A DNA stretch of 64,000 nt from Colletotrichum lupini (GCF_023278565.1 NC_064672.1:1922001-1986000), one strand, 5' to 3'; counted from the stretch's first letter, positions 1 to 13,704 are shown. The notes: generated by a model from the sequence alone, not told the origin. Made by a program: numbers and translations.

Positions 1-128
1 AGCCAACCAGTTCACCTCTCGATCTGAGTGCTACACTGCCCAACTGACTGCCTTGAGGGCCATCCCAAAACGATTTACGAGCGCCCGACGCGTACTGTTG
101 AGCTGTTTCTCACGGTCTTTCTCTACTC
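1..128. other. Normal-composition flank left of RIP block
   Basis: This is GC-balanced sequence with no recognisable gene, probably the end of a unique region lying to the left. Its last 15 bases (114-128, GGTCTTTCTCTACTC) recur exactly at 21096-21110, on the far side of the AT-rich block. The composition changes abruptly right after this repeat. Confidence 0.6.
114..128 (+). repeat. 15-bp direct repeat, left copy
   Basis: GGTCTTTCTCTACTC occurs here and at 21096-21110, exactly at the two edges of the AT-rich block. It looks like the target-site duplication of the first, now unrecognisable, insertion of the block. The length is too great for an LTR element and would suit a LINE-like or other insertion. 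Chance identity of 15 bp at both borders is unlikely, but the element type is inference. Confidence 0.55.
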
Positions 129-755
129 CTAAGTACCTTATTATCAAAGAAAGTTAATTCTTTCTAAGTCATAAGTACAAGAATATAGTTTTAATAAAAT
201 AGTATAGTACTTACTTAGTATTTAAATTAAGATACTTTTTTAAGCTTATTATAAAAAAAAGATAATTATATTATTAACTACTTACTATCGAAGTTTATAA
301 GTAGTACTATAGCTTTAACTATAATAGCTTCGTTTATAATAAATAAAAAGTTTAATTATAAGTCCTTTAAAAGCCTCTTTTTAAGAACTATAAGAGCCTC
401 TAAGTTAAGTTAAAATGCTTATTAAAATATTAATAACTAAACTAACCTTACGATAACGACCTTAATAAAAGACTTAATAAATAACGCTAAAAGCCTTATT
501 AATATTAAGTACGATTTACGAAGTATAATAACGTAACTATAGAGTATTATTAATATATCTTATGTTAAAAAGGGTATTATTAATATTAATAAAATAAATG
601 AGGCTATATTAATATAGTGCCTTAACTTTTTTTTATAGCTCGAGGATAATCGCTTTAAATAATATTAAAAGTTTATTAAAAAGCTTTCTTAAGTACTCTA
701 GTATATTTACCGCTATTTCCGTAATAATAAGACTCCCGGCGCTTATATATAAAAA
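129..755. other. AT-rich RIP-mutated remnant, unclassified (left part)
   Basis: This very AT-rich, stop-riddled DNA lies between the 15-bp border repeat and the outer Gypsy LTR. Together with 20879-21095 it would form about 0.84 kb of an older element into which the Gypsy element jumped. I see no terminal inverted repeats and no recognisable protein remnant. Confidence 0.5.
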
Positions 756-945
756 TATAATAGATTCGGGATGCGGCCAGTAATAGGATACTAATAACTT
801 AGTAACTAATATACGGATCGTATTATAAAAGAACTTTTTAAGAAGTAAAGCCTTTATAAAAGACTTTATAAGCTTTAGTTTTATAATATATTTATATTTA
901 TATTATAGCCTCGCTAGTTAAGTATTTATAGCCTAATTTTTTATA
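756..945 (+). repeat. 5' LTR of outer Gypsy element (190 bp)
   Basis: This aligns along its full length with 20684-20873, and both copies are 190 bp. Similarity begins at TATAATAGATT (originally TG...) and stops at ...TTATA, after which the two copies diverge at once. Differences between copies are mostly C/T and G/A transitions. Confidence 0.88.
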
Positions 946-2394
946 ATTCTAAAGCTTCTATTTTTATAAAGTAATTAGTATAAGTAATAATAAATTATAA
1001 AAACGAACGGAACGTTAACGAAACAATACTTAGTTATTAATAAAGAGCTATTAGTATTAATAAGCTATAGCTATTTAGAGTCGATTATTTAACCCTATTT
1101 TATTTAGGGGAACGAGCTTATTATAAGGTAAATCTTATTTAAATATTAGTATTTATAAAAGAGCTAAATAAAGAAGATAATTAAAATAAATTACTTTTAT
1201 GGGCTAGTTACTTTATTAATACTCTAAAGATTTTATTTATTATAAACGGGGCGTTTATTAATAATTAATTATTAAATATATGAGGTTAAAGTACGTATAA
1301 AAGTGCGAGTAATATTAAAATAGCTAGTTTAATAAACCTTATAAGCCTAATAATAACTTACTTTTATAAAATAATAAAAATAATAGTTAAAGATTAAAAT
1401 TAAGAACGGCGTTAATATAAAGAGCTCGTTTAATAATTTATTAAGTAGCTAGCGATATATTTAGGTTAATAAGAATATAAAAAGCCTCTTTTTTATAACT
1501 ATAAACTAATTAAAAAAGAGTTTACGAATACTTAGGTAGTAAATTAGATTATTATTATAAAAATAAGTAATAAGCTTTATATAGAAAGTATTATAAAATA
1601 GTATATTAAATAGGCCCTATTTAAAATATTTTTATTATTATAAATATAATAATATAATTATAAAAAGAGCTTTTAAGATCCCCTTTTTTAAGGCAACTTT
1701 TTAGCGTTTATTTATTAATAATACGTAGACCCCGAGACTTAAAAACGGGAATATTATAGAGAGCTAAGAATAAAGAAGCTAAAAAAGAACTAGACCCCTA
1801 CTTAGTTCTTTACTAAGTAATTAGTAATTTATTATAATTTAGGTATAGAAAATATAGAGAATTTAAAAGTAGAGGTATATTAGTTCTTTTTCAAATTACT
1901 ATTTTAGTTATAGGACGATTTAATTTATTATAGGGTTTTAATTAAGAAAGTATGCGATATAGTTTATAAAGCTAATAAATTATAATTATTAAATTAGTAA
2001 AAGGGTAGCAACTAGTTATAAAAAGATAGTAAAAAGAGGTTATATTTATTATTAAAATAATTACGTTAAATATCCCCTTTTTATAAAAAAAAGAGTAGGG
2101 AGAGCTTTAAGGGGCTAGGCTTTAAGGACTTGTTAAGAGTAATATTATAAAAGTTATATAATAAGAGTGCTCGTACTAAGTTATTATAAAAGCGTTGTAG
2201 TAATAATATTAAGTATTTTATATATAATAAAATAGGCTATATATTTAGTAAGTACTAAAAGAATAAGTTAAGAAGTAGGGGTAACGATAAGTTAATATAC
2301 CCCTAATTAAAGCTAACGTTAGTAACTATTTAATAAGTTATTACTAAGCTAAGAGTTATAGAGGTTAATTTATTAAAAAACGAGTAAATATAAG
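946..2394 (+). pseudogene. Outer Gypsy gag remnant (first internal piece)
   Basis: No open frame survives. The end of the piece keeps a zinc-knuckle skeleton (C-x2-C-x4-H-x4-C spacing) at 2214-2255, in which all four ligand positions now read Tyr and the glycine before the third ligand is retained. RIP explains this: TGC/TGT becomes TAC/TAT, and CAT/CAC becomes TAT/TAC. The piece is cut off at 2394 by insertion of nested copy A and resumes at 8716. Confidence 0.7.
2391..2394 (+). repeat. Possible 4-bp target duplication of nested copy A (TAAG)
   Basis: TAAG immediately precedes the 5' LTR of copy A and immediately follows its 3' LTR at 8716-8719. The context is so TA-rich that a 4-bp match is weak evidence by itself. 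It does agree with LTR ends set independently from the TGTCACG/CGTGACA termini. Confidence 0.45.
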
Positions 2395-2617
2395 TGTTAT
2401 AGCAGTGGGCATTAGGGCCCTGTGGGCCCTATGGCTCAGCCTTAGGCTATAAAGCTAAGCTCTTAGTAATTACGTAACGAGCTAGACTGCTAAGCCTAAA
2501 GGGCTAGCCCGCTAGCTTTTACTTATTATTCTATTTTTTCTCTTTTTATATTAAGTCTTTAGTTAATTAGGTTAATATAGTAGCGTTCTAACCTATTTTA
2601 AGTTCCCTTTTATAATA
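2395..2617 (+). repeat. 5' LTR, nested copy A (223 bp)
   Basis: This is one of four copies of the same LTR in the window. It starts TGTTATAGCAGTGGGC and ends at the RIP-altered equivalent of CGTGACA. It contains the relatively GC-rich segment AGGGCCCTGTGGGCCCT, which is conserved among the copies. Confidence 0.9.
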
Positions 2618-5600
2618 CTACTTAACGTTACTTAATTAATTATTCTTTAGAAACGGAATAATAATATCTTAACTAATTAATTACTAACTACCCTTATTAA
2701 GAAAGCGTATAAGAGAGCTAAATAATAGCTAACTAAATTAATTATATATAAGTAGTATAACTAATACTCCCTAAATATATACCCCCTTTATTAAACGTAA
2801 TAATTAAAGGATATAGCTAAAGAGGCTAGGTCTCCTTTTATATTAATAGTTTTTAATAAAGTTATTACTTTTATAAGTCCCGATAGAGCGTCGTAGGCCT
2901 TAATAAAGGCGCTAAGCTCCTAGTTATTAACCCTAAAGTTATGTTATTTAACTAGTTAATAGAGCGCTTCTTACCTTTTATTACTTAGGCTAATTACTTA
3001 GTATACTTTAATAACGTAGCTAATTAGCTTATTTTACTTATTTATATTTATAATAATATCCTTTTTAAAAAAAATACTAAGTAGTATATCGACCTCGACC
3101 TTATTTAAGAATTATATTTTAAAAATAATAAGAAGACCCTACTTAAATAGATTAAATAATAATTAAAAATACGTATTACTTAGTATTAATTAAAATAGGT
3201 CCTAGTTTTTATTATTAGCTAGCTAAGTAATAATACTAAGTACTTATATATAATAACTTATAAAAACCTTAACTTTACGTATATTATTATTATAAAGCTC
3301 TATATTATAAAAAAAGCCCTTACCTAAGCCTATATTAGTAATATAACTATAGTTAAAAAGTTAGAGTAATTAGAGAACGGCTCTTAAGCTAGCTCTATTT
3401 AGAATATTATTACTTTTAATACGCTAAAGTAGTAGCTAGTACGCTTAGAAATATAAAATAGCTATAAAACTACTCTAGCCTCGTCTTATTTTATTACTTA
3501 TAGCTCTTAAAAAATACTTAACGTACCTATTTTTATAAGTAATAATACTAGCCTTAAGTTCGATTACTAGCTTTAGTATATTATAAAGCGCTTAGAGAAT
3601 ATTAATTATAATATAAATAGGTACTACTTAGAATATATTATTAATAAAATTAAAAGTAGTGCTATAGAATTTATATACTTAATACTAACGTTTAACGAGA
3701 TTATTATAGCTAAGTAGCTATTTTACGAGCTTAAATCGGCTTATATTAATCCGACTATTACAAACGACGCTAGTTATAAGCTAAATATACTTATAATTAT
3801 ACTTAAAAATATCTATTAAAAACGCTCTATATTTACTAAGCTCGCGCGTGTTAATAAGCTTCTAAAGTCTTAATAAAAGCGCCGTTTTTATAATAAGTTA
3901 CTTATATATCTTCGTAACTAGGCTATATTAAAGTACTTAAATAATACGGCTACTTTTTAAAAATATACTAAGTACGTTACTTAACTAGCTAATATAATAT
4001 AACCCCCTTTTATAAAAAACCGCTTAGTTAAAGCTTTTAGCTAAACTCGCTAGACTTTAAATAAAAATAATAAAAATAATAAAAGTAATAAAAATAATAG
4101 AGGTACTAAGGGTACTAAATAGGACTAAGGTCGTACTTCTATTTATAAAACGATCCTTAAAGCCCTATATTAAAAACTTAAGGATAGTAGCGCTTACTTT
4201 ATTTATAATAATACTAAATATATCTCTAAGGACTATTTTAAAAAGCCGAAGACTACTATAGCCGCTATTAGCGCTACCGCGGGCCCTATTAAAATAGAAT
4301 TAGGTTTAGAAAACTAAAACCTTTAGTAAAAATAAACTCCTAGCTAGGGGATACGTATAAAAAGGACGGAAAATTAATAATTAATTTAGTAAACTTATAG
4401 GATTTTATAAGGGGCTAGCCCCTTAAAATAGAGCTTATATTAGTATTTAATAAATATAAAATTTACTTAAGAGCCTTATTTAATATAAGAGCTAATAAGT
4501 ACGGATTTATAAATAACTACGTAACCCCTTTATTATAATAATTTTGCGCAGCCTTATTTTATAAATTATTATATTTAATCCCTATTACTAAGTTTAATAA
4601 AGAGCGATTAAATAATATTAGTATAATATAAACTACTAACTTATATATTAATTAATAGGTCTTTTTAAAAATACCCCTTTTTTAACTTAATACGGGCCGC
4701 TACGACCTAATCTTAGGGTAGAAGTAGTTCGAATATTTTAAAATAAACCCTAATATTCGCTACTAACGGCTAATATAGCCTAAGGACTTATTATTATAAA
4801 AGACGCCCTTTATCATCGTTAGGGATATCGAGGACTTATATACTTTAGAAATTATTAATATATAATACTAAATCGACGCTAATTATTAATAAGACCTATT
4901 CGAGATAGATATAACCTATTATAATTAAAAGCTTTAGTAGTAATAAGCAAAGGGTATACTAATTAGGATATTACTACGTTTATTAAAAATAACGGCCCGC
5001 TAAATATAATAGTTAAATAAGGCTAAGAATATAAAGAAAATAGAACGCGCCCTTAACGGTACTAATATTGCCCCCGTAAAGAGGGCTGAGTAATAAAAAC
5101 TATACTTAGTAATAATATAAATAAATATTACTTTTATTAGCGCTCCTAATTTTAAAAAGAACTTAAAATAGAACGACGTTAAAATAGGCTCTATATTACT
5201 TTATAAGCTTAATTATATTATAAAAAGTAAAAGAAAAGAGGTAGACCCCTTATATAATAATAACTAAGTTATTCGTAACCTTATAATAATAAACTTATTA
5301 AAATATTTACGGCCTTAGACCGACGTTTTTAATAAAATAGTTAATAATATATTAGTACTTTATAAGCCGTATAACTATAAAATCGAGCTCTTAAATAGTA
5401 ATAAGGAAAAGCTAACTTATTACCCTTTATATAAGTAATTAGTACTAGAGCTAGAGGTTATAAGAGCTTATTTATTAAAGTACTTATAAAAAGGATTTAT
5501 TAAGCTAAGTAATACTCTTTTTATATTACCGACGCTATTTATAAAAAAGTATAATAATAATCTGCGCTTTTATATTAACTTTTATAAACTTAATAAGGTT

Positions 5601-8492
5601 ATAAAAAAAGACCGTTATTTATTATTATTTATTAATAAGACCCTTGCGTAGCTAAGTAGGGTAAAGGTATTTACTAAACTAAATATTAAATAGGCCTTTT
5701 ATTATATTTACCTCGACTTAGCCTCTAAGGACTTAACGACGTTTAGAACTTATTATAGGGTATATAAATATAAAGTAGTACCCTTTAGGCTCTATAATAG
5801 GCCTATTACGTATTAATAATATATAAACGAGATACTAATAAAATACTTAAATAACTTTTATATAGCGTATATAAATAATATCTTAATCTTTTTAAATAAC
5901 CCCCTTTAATACTAAGAATACGTTACTAAAGTACTAGACTACTTATAGAAAATAGGCTTATAAATAGATATTAAAAAGTGCGAATTTAGTATTATTTTTA
6001 TAAAGTACCTAGGCTTCGTAGTTTTTATAAAAAGTATATAGCTTAATAAAAAGAAAGTCTTTATAATTAAAGACTAAAAACTACTTATATTACTTAAAAG
6101 TATTAAGTCTTTCCTCGGGTTTTATAACTTTTATAAGAGATTTATAAGAAATTACGGCCGCTTAGCTAGGCCCCTTATAAAGTTAATAAATAAGGGAGTT
6201 CTTTTTAACTTTAGTAATAATTACGAGACGGCTTTTAAAGCTATAAAGCTAACGCTAACGTTAGTACTTATTTTTTATTATTTTAAATTGAAGTTATTAA
6301 CGCGGCTAAAAACCGACGCTTCTAACTTAATATATATTAAAGTACTATTATAATAATAAGAGGATAACGGGTTATAATACTTAATAGCTTTTTATTTAAA
6401 AATAATAAGTAGTATAGAGCTTAATTATACTATTTATAATAAAAGAATACTAATAATAATATTATATTTAAAAAAATAGCGCGCGGAGCTTATAAGTTAT
6501 AAGTATAAGTTCGACGTTATTATAAACTATTAATTATTATTATTTTTTATAACTAAGCGCTTGCTTAACTTATAATAAGCCCGCTAAGCTAGTATATTAG
6601 CGGACTTTAATTTTTAAATTTACTACTACTTAAGGAAAGAGAACGTACTAACTAATGCCCTTTTATAAAAAACAGAGGATATCTATACTTAATAAGTACT
6701 AAAAGAGGCTAATAGGACCTAAGTCCTCTTATTACTAGGATTATTATTTCTTAATATTATAATAAAACTATAGGCGCTATTAAACGCCGTAATTAGTTAA
6801 CTATAACTTATAATTAGCTTATATTTATTAAGAAAACGAGCTCTAGGGGTACTTATTAATAAAGAAGATTTTAAAGCTTAATAAAGACCTTATTATAGCG
6901 TCTTTTATATTAATATAAATACTAATAGCTAAAGGGTATAAGCGCTAGTTTATTTAAAATAACGGATTATTAATAATAAATAGGAAGCTCGTAGTACTTA
7001 AAAAAAAGAACTTTTATATTATAATTATCTATAAGGTTTATAAATAAAAGCTCCTCGCCTATTTAGGGTATAATAAGGTTATAAAAATAATTAAATAATA
7101 ATATTATTAGCCGGGCTTAACGGCGGATACTTATTAATACGTACGGAACTATTATACTTATTATTAATTATAAAAGCTACGTAATAAGCCCCCGGGGGAG
7201 CTAAGGCTACTTTTAATACCTAACTACTTATAATAATATATTTTTACTAATTTTATAACTATCCTTATTAATTAAAAAGGATTCAATAATATTTAGGTAG
7301 TAATAGACTACTTAAATAAGAGGGTAATATTTATTTTTTATTATAAAACTATTATAATAAAGGATATAAGCCGGATATTTTATAAATAAGTACTACTTAT
7401 TTTCGGCTTATTAAAAACTATTATATCGGACCGAGGCCCCTAATTTATTTCCGACTTCTAGGGGGAACTTTATAAGATTTATAAAATTAAGCTATAATTA
7501 TTAATAACTAACTACCCCTGGATAAATAGCTAAATAGAAGTACTAAACTAATATATATTATAATAATTAAGATTACTAATTAACTAGTACTAAGATAACT
7601 AAAGTAATATATTACTCGCGGTCGATTTTATTTATATTACTTAGCTTAATAAGACTATAGGGCTATTATTATACGAAATAAAATTTAGTTATTAGCTATA
7701 GCTCTTTTTTAACTAGTCTAAGCGAACTTACTAATTCGGCTTTATAAAAAAGAAGCTAAATTATATTAACGCGTAGTGTATAGCCTAGGGAATATATAAG
7801 GCCTAGGAGATTATTAAGGGTAATGTAAAGGTTACTTAGGTACGATATAAGAAGTATATTAACCGCTACTAGCGCCCGGATAACTTAAAACTAGGGGACT
7901 AGGTCTTTATTAATACCTCGTACTAAAAGTTTACTAATATAAATAAACTATAGTAACTATAGGCCGGGCTATAGCTTATTATTAATACTAAATAAGGGGG
8001 TATATAAATTATAGAATTATTAATAAGTAGCTAAGTATACTTAGTCTTTTATTTAAATAAGCTAAAAAAGGCTACTAACGACCTATTACTTAGGTAGAAC
8101 TAAGACTTACTATTACTAATTATTAATAATAATAATAAATTAAAATATAAGGTCTTAAAAGTTATTAAATTATATTTATATAAAAGAAAACTATAGTATT
8201 AAGCAAATTAAAAGGGATATAATATAAACCCGATTTAGTACGACGTAAAGAGCTTTAAATATATACTAATAGTACTCTAAGTATTTTACTATTAATATTT
8301 AATTATTAAGGGCCCGTTACGGAACGTAAATATATAAATAAAAACCGCTATAGCTAGTAATTCGCTATTATTAAGAGACGACGATAATATAATAGCGGTA
8401 ATTACGGCTATAAATTTACTAAAATAAGGGGTAATTTAGAGGTTTATTTTCGGCACTACGGATAGCGCCCTTTAATATTAAGGGGGGGGTAA
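2618..8492 (+). pseudogene. Copy A gag-pol remnant (RIP-inactivated)
   Basis: The interior of copy A has no intact frame. Readable remnants are a gag knuckle with all metal ligands changed to Tyr (4195-4236), an RT box of the form YI(D/N)(D/N)IL with the aspartates read as Asn (about 5868-5888), an RNase H TDAS segment (about 6310), an integrase zinc-finger region with His and Cys positions now Tyr (about 7060-7165), the integrase SDRGP segment (about 7422), and a chromodomain with recognisable aromatic and KG-Y core residues (about 8135-8300). The chromodomain places the family among chromoviruses. Confidence 0.8.
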
Positions 8493-8715
8493 TATTATAA
8501 TAATAAGTATTAAGGCCTAATAGGCCCTATAGCTTAGCCTTAGGCTACGAGGCTAAGCTCTTAGTAATTACGTAATAAGCTAGATTACTAGGCCTAAAGG
8601 GCTAGCCCGCTAGCTTCTACTTACTATTCTTTTTTTTCCCTCTTTACGTTAAGTCTTTAGTTAATTAGGTTAATATAATAGCGTTCCGACCTACCTCGAG
8701 TTCCCTTTCGTAATA
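8493..8715 (+). repeat. 3' LTR, nested copy A (223 bp)
   Basis: Same length and register as 2395-2617. The first two bases are TA where the unmutated copy has TG. It is preceded by a polypurine tract of eight consecutive G (8482-8489) and followed by TAAG. Confidence 0.9.
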
Positions 8716-11700
8716 TAAGTAATATACTTAATATGCTTATACTAAGTATTAAGAGGGTATTAATAAAAATAATTACGAAGGGTAGGGTAATAGTTTTATA
8801 AAGTATTACTAAAAGGCTAATAGAAGTTAATATAGATATATACTCTAAGATAGATATGATTAGTATTAGGCTCGTAACTTACTTAGGGTTAACCTTAGTT
8901 ATTATTATAGCTCCCTTATTAAGGGACTTTTAGAATAAAGCTATAGGTTAAGGAAAAGCTTACTAATTAACGCTCTTTTTTATTAATTATTATAAGTAAC
9001 TAAGGAAGATTTAGTAACTATTTATTATAATTAATAAGGATAAAAAATAGTAGACTTTTTATTATTATAATTATTAATAGGCTAGGAGGGTATTTATATT
9101 AATATAATAATAAATATATAGTTATACGAGCCTATTTTAGTTACTAAACTAAAGGTAATAGCTCGCGATATTATTAAGAATTACGAGAGGGCGTATATAT
9201 TATATATTATTATTATAAGAAGTATTATAGGGGTAACGGAGACTAAATTACGAGGGGGTTTATTATTAAAACTTTAATTAGAAATAGAGACGTTTAATAA
9301 GTAATTAGCGAAGGGACCGTAGTTATATAGCGGGGTAAAATATTTAATTAACTTAGTTCTAAGTATTAAACTATTATATAGTCTTATTTATTTATTAAAT
9401 AAAAAATAACTCGATAAGCTTTGTGCGTATATTACTAAGAACTTAGTAAATAGTTATATTATATTTTTAATTAGTAAGGTTAGGGTACTAATCTTTTTTA
9501 TATTAAAAAAGGATAATATATTATATTTTTATATAAATTATTATAAGTTAAATAAGGTAATTATAAAAAGTCGATACTTATTATTACTTATTAATAAGTT
9601 TTTAAATAGGCTTTATAGAGCGAAATAGATTTTAAAAATAGATATTAGGGATATTTATTATTATATTTAAATTAAAAAAGAAGATTAATAAAAAATAGCG
9701 TTCTAAAGCTAATACGGTTATTTTAAATATATTATTATACTTTTTAAGCTAATAAACGTACTTGCGATGTTTTAGGTATATATTTACTAAGCGCTCGCTA
9801 ATTTATTAAATATTTACTATATAGTATATATAGACGATTTAATAATTTATTTAATAATAAAGGAGTAGTATACGGAGGATATTAAGAAGGTTTTTTAACG
9901 TTTATAATTATATAAGCTTTTTATTAAATTATTAAAGTACTCGTTTTATTAAAAAAGGGTCGAGTTTTTAAGTTATATTATTATATTAAAAGGAATTAAG
10001 ATTAACTTATTATAAGTATAAACGATTACTAATTGGAAGGCGCTAGAGTTTATTAGGGATATTTAAGTATTCTTAGGGTTTTATAATTTTTATTAGAAGT
10101 TTATTATTAAATACTTGGGTATTATTATATTAATAATAATATTATTAAAAATGGAAAAGAGGTAAATAAGGGATTTTTAGTAAATTAAAGAAGTAAATAA
10201 GGCGTTTAATTAGCTAAAAGTTATTTTTATTTTAGTAACCGTATTTATATATTAAAACTTATAACGTATTATATAAGTAGAAACTAATATTTTAATTAAA
10301 GCTATTATAATAATTTATTATAATAAGTTAATAAAAAATAGCAATTCGTTACTTATTAATTATAGAAGCTTATAAATACGGAGTAGCAATAGGTTATAAA
10401 TTAATAAGAACTACTTACTATAGTAAAAGGGTTAGAATACTAAGCTTATTACTTTTAGGGCTTTTTATAAAGATTTATAGTTTTAATAAATTATTAAGTA
10501 TTTAAAAAAGTAATTAGTATATTAGCGCGGGACCTTTAGGAAAGGCTCGCGAGGTAGGTATATAAATTATTAATATTTAATTTTAATTTAGAATATTAAC
10601 TAGGGAAAACGAACTTAGCGGACGGTTTATTTAAAAAGTTAGATTATATAGAGGGGGAAGTGTTTTATAAGGACGTCCTTTTTATACTAGTTTAGAAGCT
10701 ATGTTTTATTAGCGAATTATTATTTAACGTTTAGTAAAGGATAATTAGTTTAAAAGGATAAAATAATATTATTAAAGTATATATTTAAATAGTTAAGGCT
10801 TTTTTTTATAATTTTAGTTAAATATTAGCTAGTTCTAGGGATAGGGAATCCTCTTTTTTATATTAGTAATATATTATAGGGCGTATTAATAAAATAGTAA
10901 TAATTATTATTATAATAACTCGAGGTAAGAAAGTAAGAGAGTTATTAATAAACGCTCGTTAATAGTTTAATAAAGATAAAGAGGAGTTAAATAGAGCTAG
11001 GGTTATTATATTAAAATAGTATATTTTATACCTTATTATAAAGGAGCTTATAAGGGGTAAAATAGTATTTATTTTTTATTTTTTATTAAAGATTAAGGAG
11101 CTCGTTAAAGGATTATAAACCAAAAACGAGTTTTATATATTATAATTAATAAGAATTTATATTATAGCTAGCGAGCTAAGAATATATTTACTTAATAAAT
11201 AGGGTATACTATTTTTTAAAAAAAAACTTATTATTCTTTAGGTAAAGTCTTTTTAAATAGAGATTTTTTATTAATATTATAACGATTATAGGGTAGGTTA
11301 TATAGGAGCTACGAAAACTTTTAAGCTAATTCAAAAGAAGTTTTATTAAGAAGATATTTAATAAAGTATTTAGGAATATATTAAGAACTATAAGTATTAT
11401 TTAGGAGTTATAACTTTAAGATATAAGCCGTATAGGTAGTTATAGTTATTATTATTATTTTTATATCTATTTTAAGAAATATTTATAGACTTTATTACGG
11501 GGCTATTACTAAGCGCTCGTAGTAATAGCGTAAAATATAATAATATTTTAATTATTATTTATTATATAATAAAGTTCGCGAAGTTCTTATTTATTATTAA
11601 GATATTTAATATAGTATAAATAGTAAGTATTTTATATTAAGAGGTTAAATATAAGTTCGGTATATTAGAAGGTATTATTATAGATAGAGATAAGCTTTTT

Positions 11701-12060
11701 ATAAGCGTATTTTAAGAAGAGTTTACTAAGGAATAGGTAATATATTATTAATTATTTATTACGTATTATTTATAAATAGATAGTTAAACAGAGCGGATTT
11801 ATTAAATATTAAAAAAGTATTTAAGGATTTATACTAAGGGCTTGTTAAATAAGTAGGTAGCGTAATTAGAAGAGGCTAAGTTTATATATAATAATAGTTA
11901 ATATTTTATTATAAAAGTGTCCCCGTATATAGTATTATATAGCTATTACTTTAGGTATATTAAATATATACTTAATTATAAGGCTATAGTTTAGGGAGTT
12001 TAGGAAAGGGTTTAGAAAATTAGGGAGATTAGGGCCTAGGCTATATAAGCGTGGGTATAA
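8716..12060 (+). pseudogene. Outer Gypsy pol remnant (RT, RNase H, integrase)
   Basis: This is the second internal piece of the outer element. An RT segment resembling the YR-LN--T-K-RYPLPLI block lies at about 9538-9600, and the active-site box reading YIVYIDDLIIY at about 9818-9852 keeps both aspartates. The integrase zinc-binding domain is at about 11268-11400, the catalytic core beginning with a DFITGL segment is at about 11485, and an integrase DRDKLF segment is at about 11685-11705. Stops, mostly TAG/TAA in place of Gln or Trp codons, break it repeatedly. It is a different family from copies A and B, which have a different integrase and LTR. Confidence 0.78.
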
Positions 12061-12314
12061 GTTTTTAAGAGCTAAGTAATAGTAGTAATAGCGGCTTTAG
12101 TATATGTTTTTAAAGTTTAATAATTAATAATAGTAGTTTACTTAGTAAGTAAGAAGTGGGGAGGCTTTATACGCGTATTTAGCTAATTATTTAGAGTAAG
12201 GTTATTAACTTTATTAATATTATAATAAGTAAGAAGGAGGTAGTTAAAGTTATATAGAGTCTTATATATATTAATAGTAGCGGTTCGTAGAGCGTTTATT
12301 ACCTAGTTATTATT

Positions 12315-12478
12315 AAAAGTTATAATAAGAGGTATAACGGGAGCTATAATAAGAGGTATAATAAGAGCTATAATAAGAAGTATAACGGGAGTTATAATAG
12401 GAGGTATAATAGGAGCTATAATAAGAGGTATAATAGGAGTTATAATAGGAGTTATAATAAGAAGCGGAATAAGAAATA
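12315..12478 (+). repeat. 12-bp minisatellite, about 13 imperfect units
   Basis: Units of the form GA(G/A)(G/C/T)TATAA(T/C)(A/G)(A/G) repeat in register from about 12315 to 12478. Twelve is a multiple of three, so the array would encode a four-residue repeat: in one frame it reads R/S/K-Y-N-G/K/R throughout without a stop. Because RIP turns His to Tyr and Asp to Asn, the ancestral repeat may have been more charged. The repeat lies inside the unassigned 3' region of the outer element. Confidence 0.75.
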
Positions 12479-13700
12479 AAGTAGGGGGCGTAATATTATT
12501 ATTATTAATAATAAGTTAGGGACGGGGGACGTTATTTAAAGCAATACTTTTATAGTTTTAGTTAAGCTAAGGGACCTTAGTGATATTAATATTTATAAAG
12601 AACTTATTAATATTAAATTATTTATTATAACTTACGGTTTTAATTTTAATATAAATAATAACCTTATTAAGCTATTATAAAGCTTTTATTTAGAGCGGGA
12701 GGAGCATAATATTAGCTTTATTAAGATTTAGAGTAATATAATTAAGGATTAGGGTACTTTTATTTATATTAAAAAGAGCGTTATAAGTAGAGGTTAGTAA
12801 GTTATTAATATTAAAGTAGTAGTACTTATTACGACGCTAAAAAGGAGAATTTTTTAAGTTATTACTAAGCTCTTTAGATTTAGTATTTTTATACTAGGAC
12901 TTATTAAATTTAAACCCGAAGTTATTTTATTTATTATTATTATTAGGAATATAGTTAGTAATAAGAATATGCTTCTTAGTAAGAGTTTAAGTCTCGGGAT
13001 TATAAGAAATAAGAGTAGCGCTATATATAGTAATAATATAAGTAAGTATTTTATTTATTAAGAACTTAGTAATATATTTATAAAAAATAGGGAAAGTAAG
13101 AAACCTTTAGATATATATAATAATAATACTTTTAAGAGTCTTTTTAGAATACTAAGTTAGAGTATTAAGGTTATTTTATAGAGCGGTTATATAGTTATTA
13201 TTACGAAAGTAAGCTAGCTAGAGGTAATTAAGGTAGGAAATAATTTTAGTTTTATTATTAGTATTAAGGATATTAATTTAAAAAGAGAAATTTAAGTTAG
13301 TAAGAAGAAAATTTACTAAACGATTACTAACGACTTATTATAATTAAGATTAATAAGTTTAAATACTCGTAATTAGTAGCGAGCTTTTAGAGAGTAGCCT
13401 ATTTAAAATAGACTTTTTTATTTTATTATTTATTGATAGGTTAGTAATATAAGTAGCGACTTTTCTTTATATATTAATAATATAACTAAAGGTATAGAGA
13501 ACGCGGTTACGTTTATAAGAGTTAAAGTTATTTTACTTTTTAATATTAAAAACTTTATAAGGGTATTTTAAGTAAACTAAGTAGCGCTATATAGCTTTTT
13601 AAGAACTTAAGAGATATCGTTAGTTAATATTTTAGTAACGGATTAATAAGGATTTAACGACTTATAGTAAAATACTTTTTTTTATTAATTTAATAAATAA

Positions 13701-13704
13701 TATA
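13701..13704 (+). repeat. Possible 4-bp target duplication of nested copy B (TATA)
   Basis: TATA precedes the 5' LTR and also follows the 3' LTR at 20024-20027. The evidence is weak in TA-rich sequence, but it is the same length as the duplication proposed for copy A. Confidence 0.4.

Larger units (their letters stand above)
2395..8715 (+). mobile_element. Nested Ty3/Gypsy chromovirus-like element, copy A (6321 bp)
   Basis: Two 223-bp LTRs (2395-2617 and 8493-8715) bound an interior that matches copy B (13705-20023) along its length. Order on the + strand: gag zinc knuckle (4195-4236), RT active-site region (about 5853-5890), RNase H TDAS motif (about 6310), integrase zinc-binding region (about 7060-7165), integrase SDRGP motif (about 7422-7440), and a C-terminal chromodomain (about 8135-8300). 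A G-rich polypurine tract ends at 8489, just before the 3' LTR. Stops occur throughout, so the element is dead. It sits inside the outer Gypsy element, between gag and pol. Confidence 0.9.
12061..13704 (+). other. Outer Gypsy region downstream of integrase, unassigned
   Basis: This is about 1.6 kb between the recognisable end of the integrase and nested copy B. It continues as 20024-20683 up to the 3' LTR, so roughly 2.3 kb of the outer element lies 3' of the integrase. It contains a 12-bp minisatellite. I recognise no chromodomain, protease or envelope in it. It may be a third ORF, a long 3' region, or another fragmented insertion. Confidence 0.5.
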
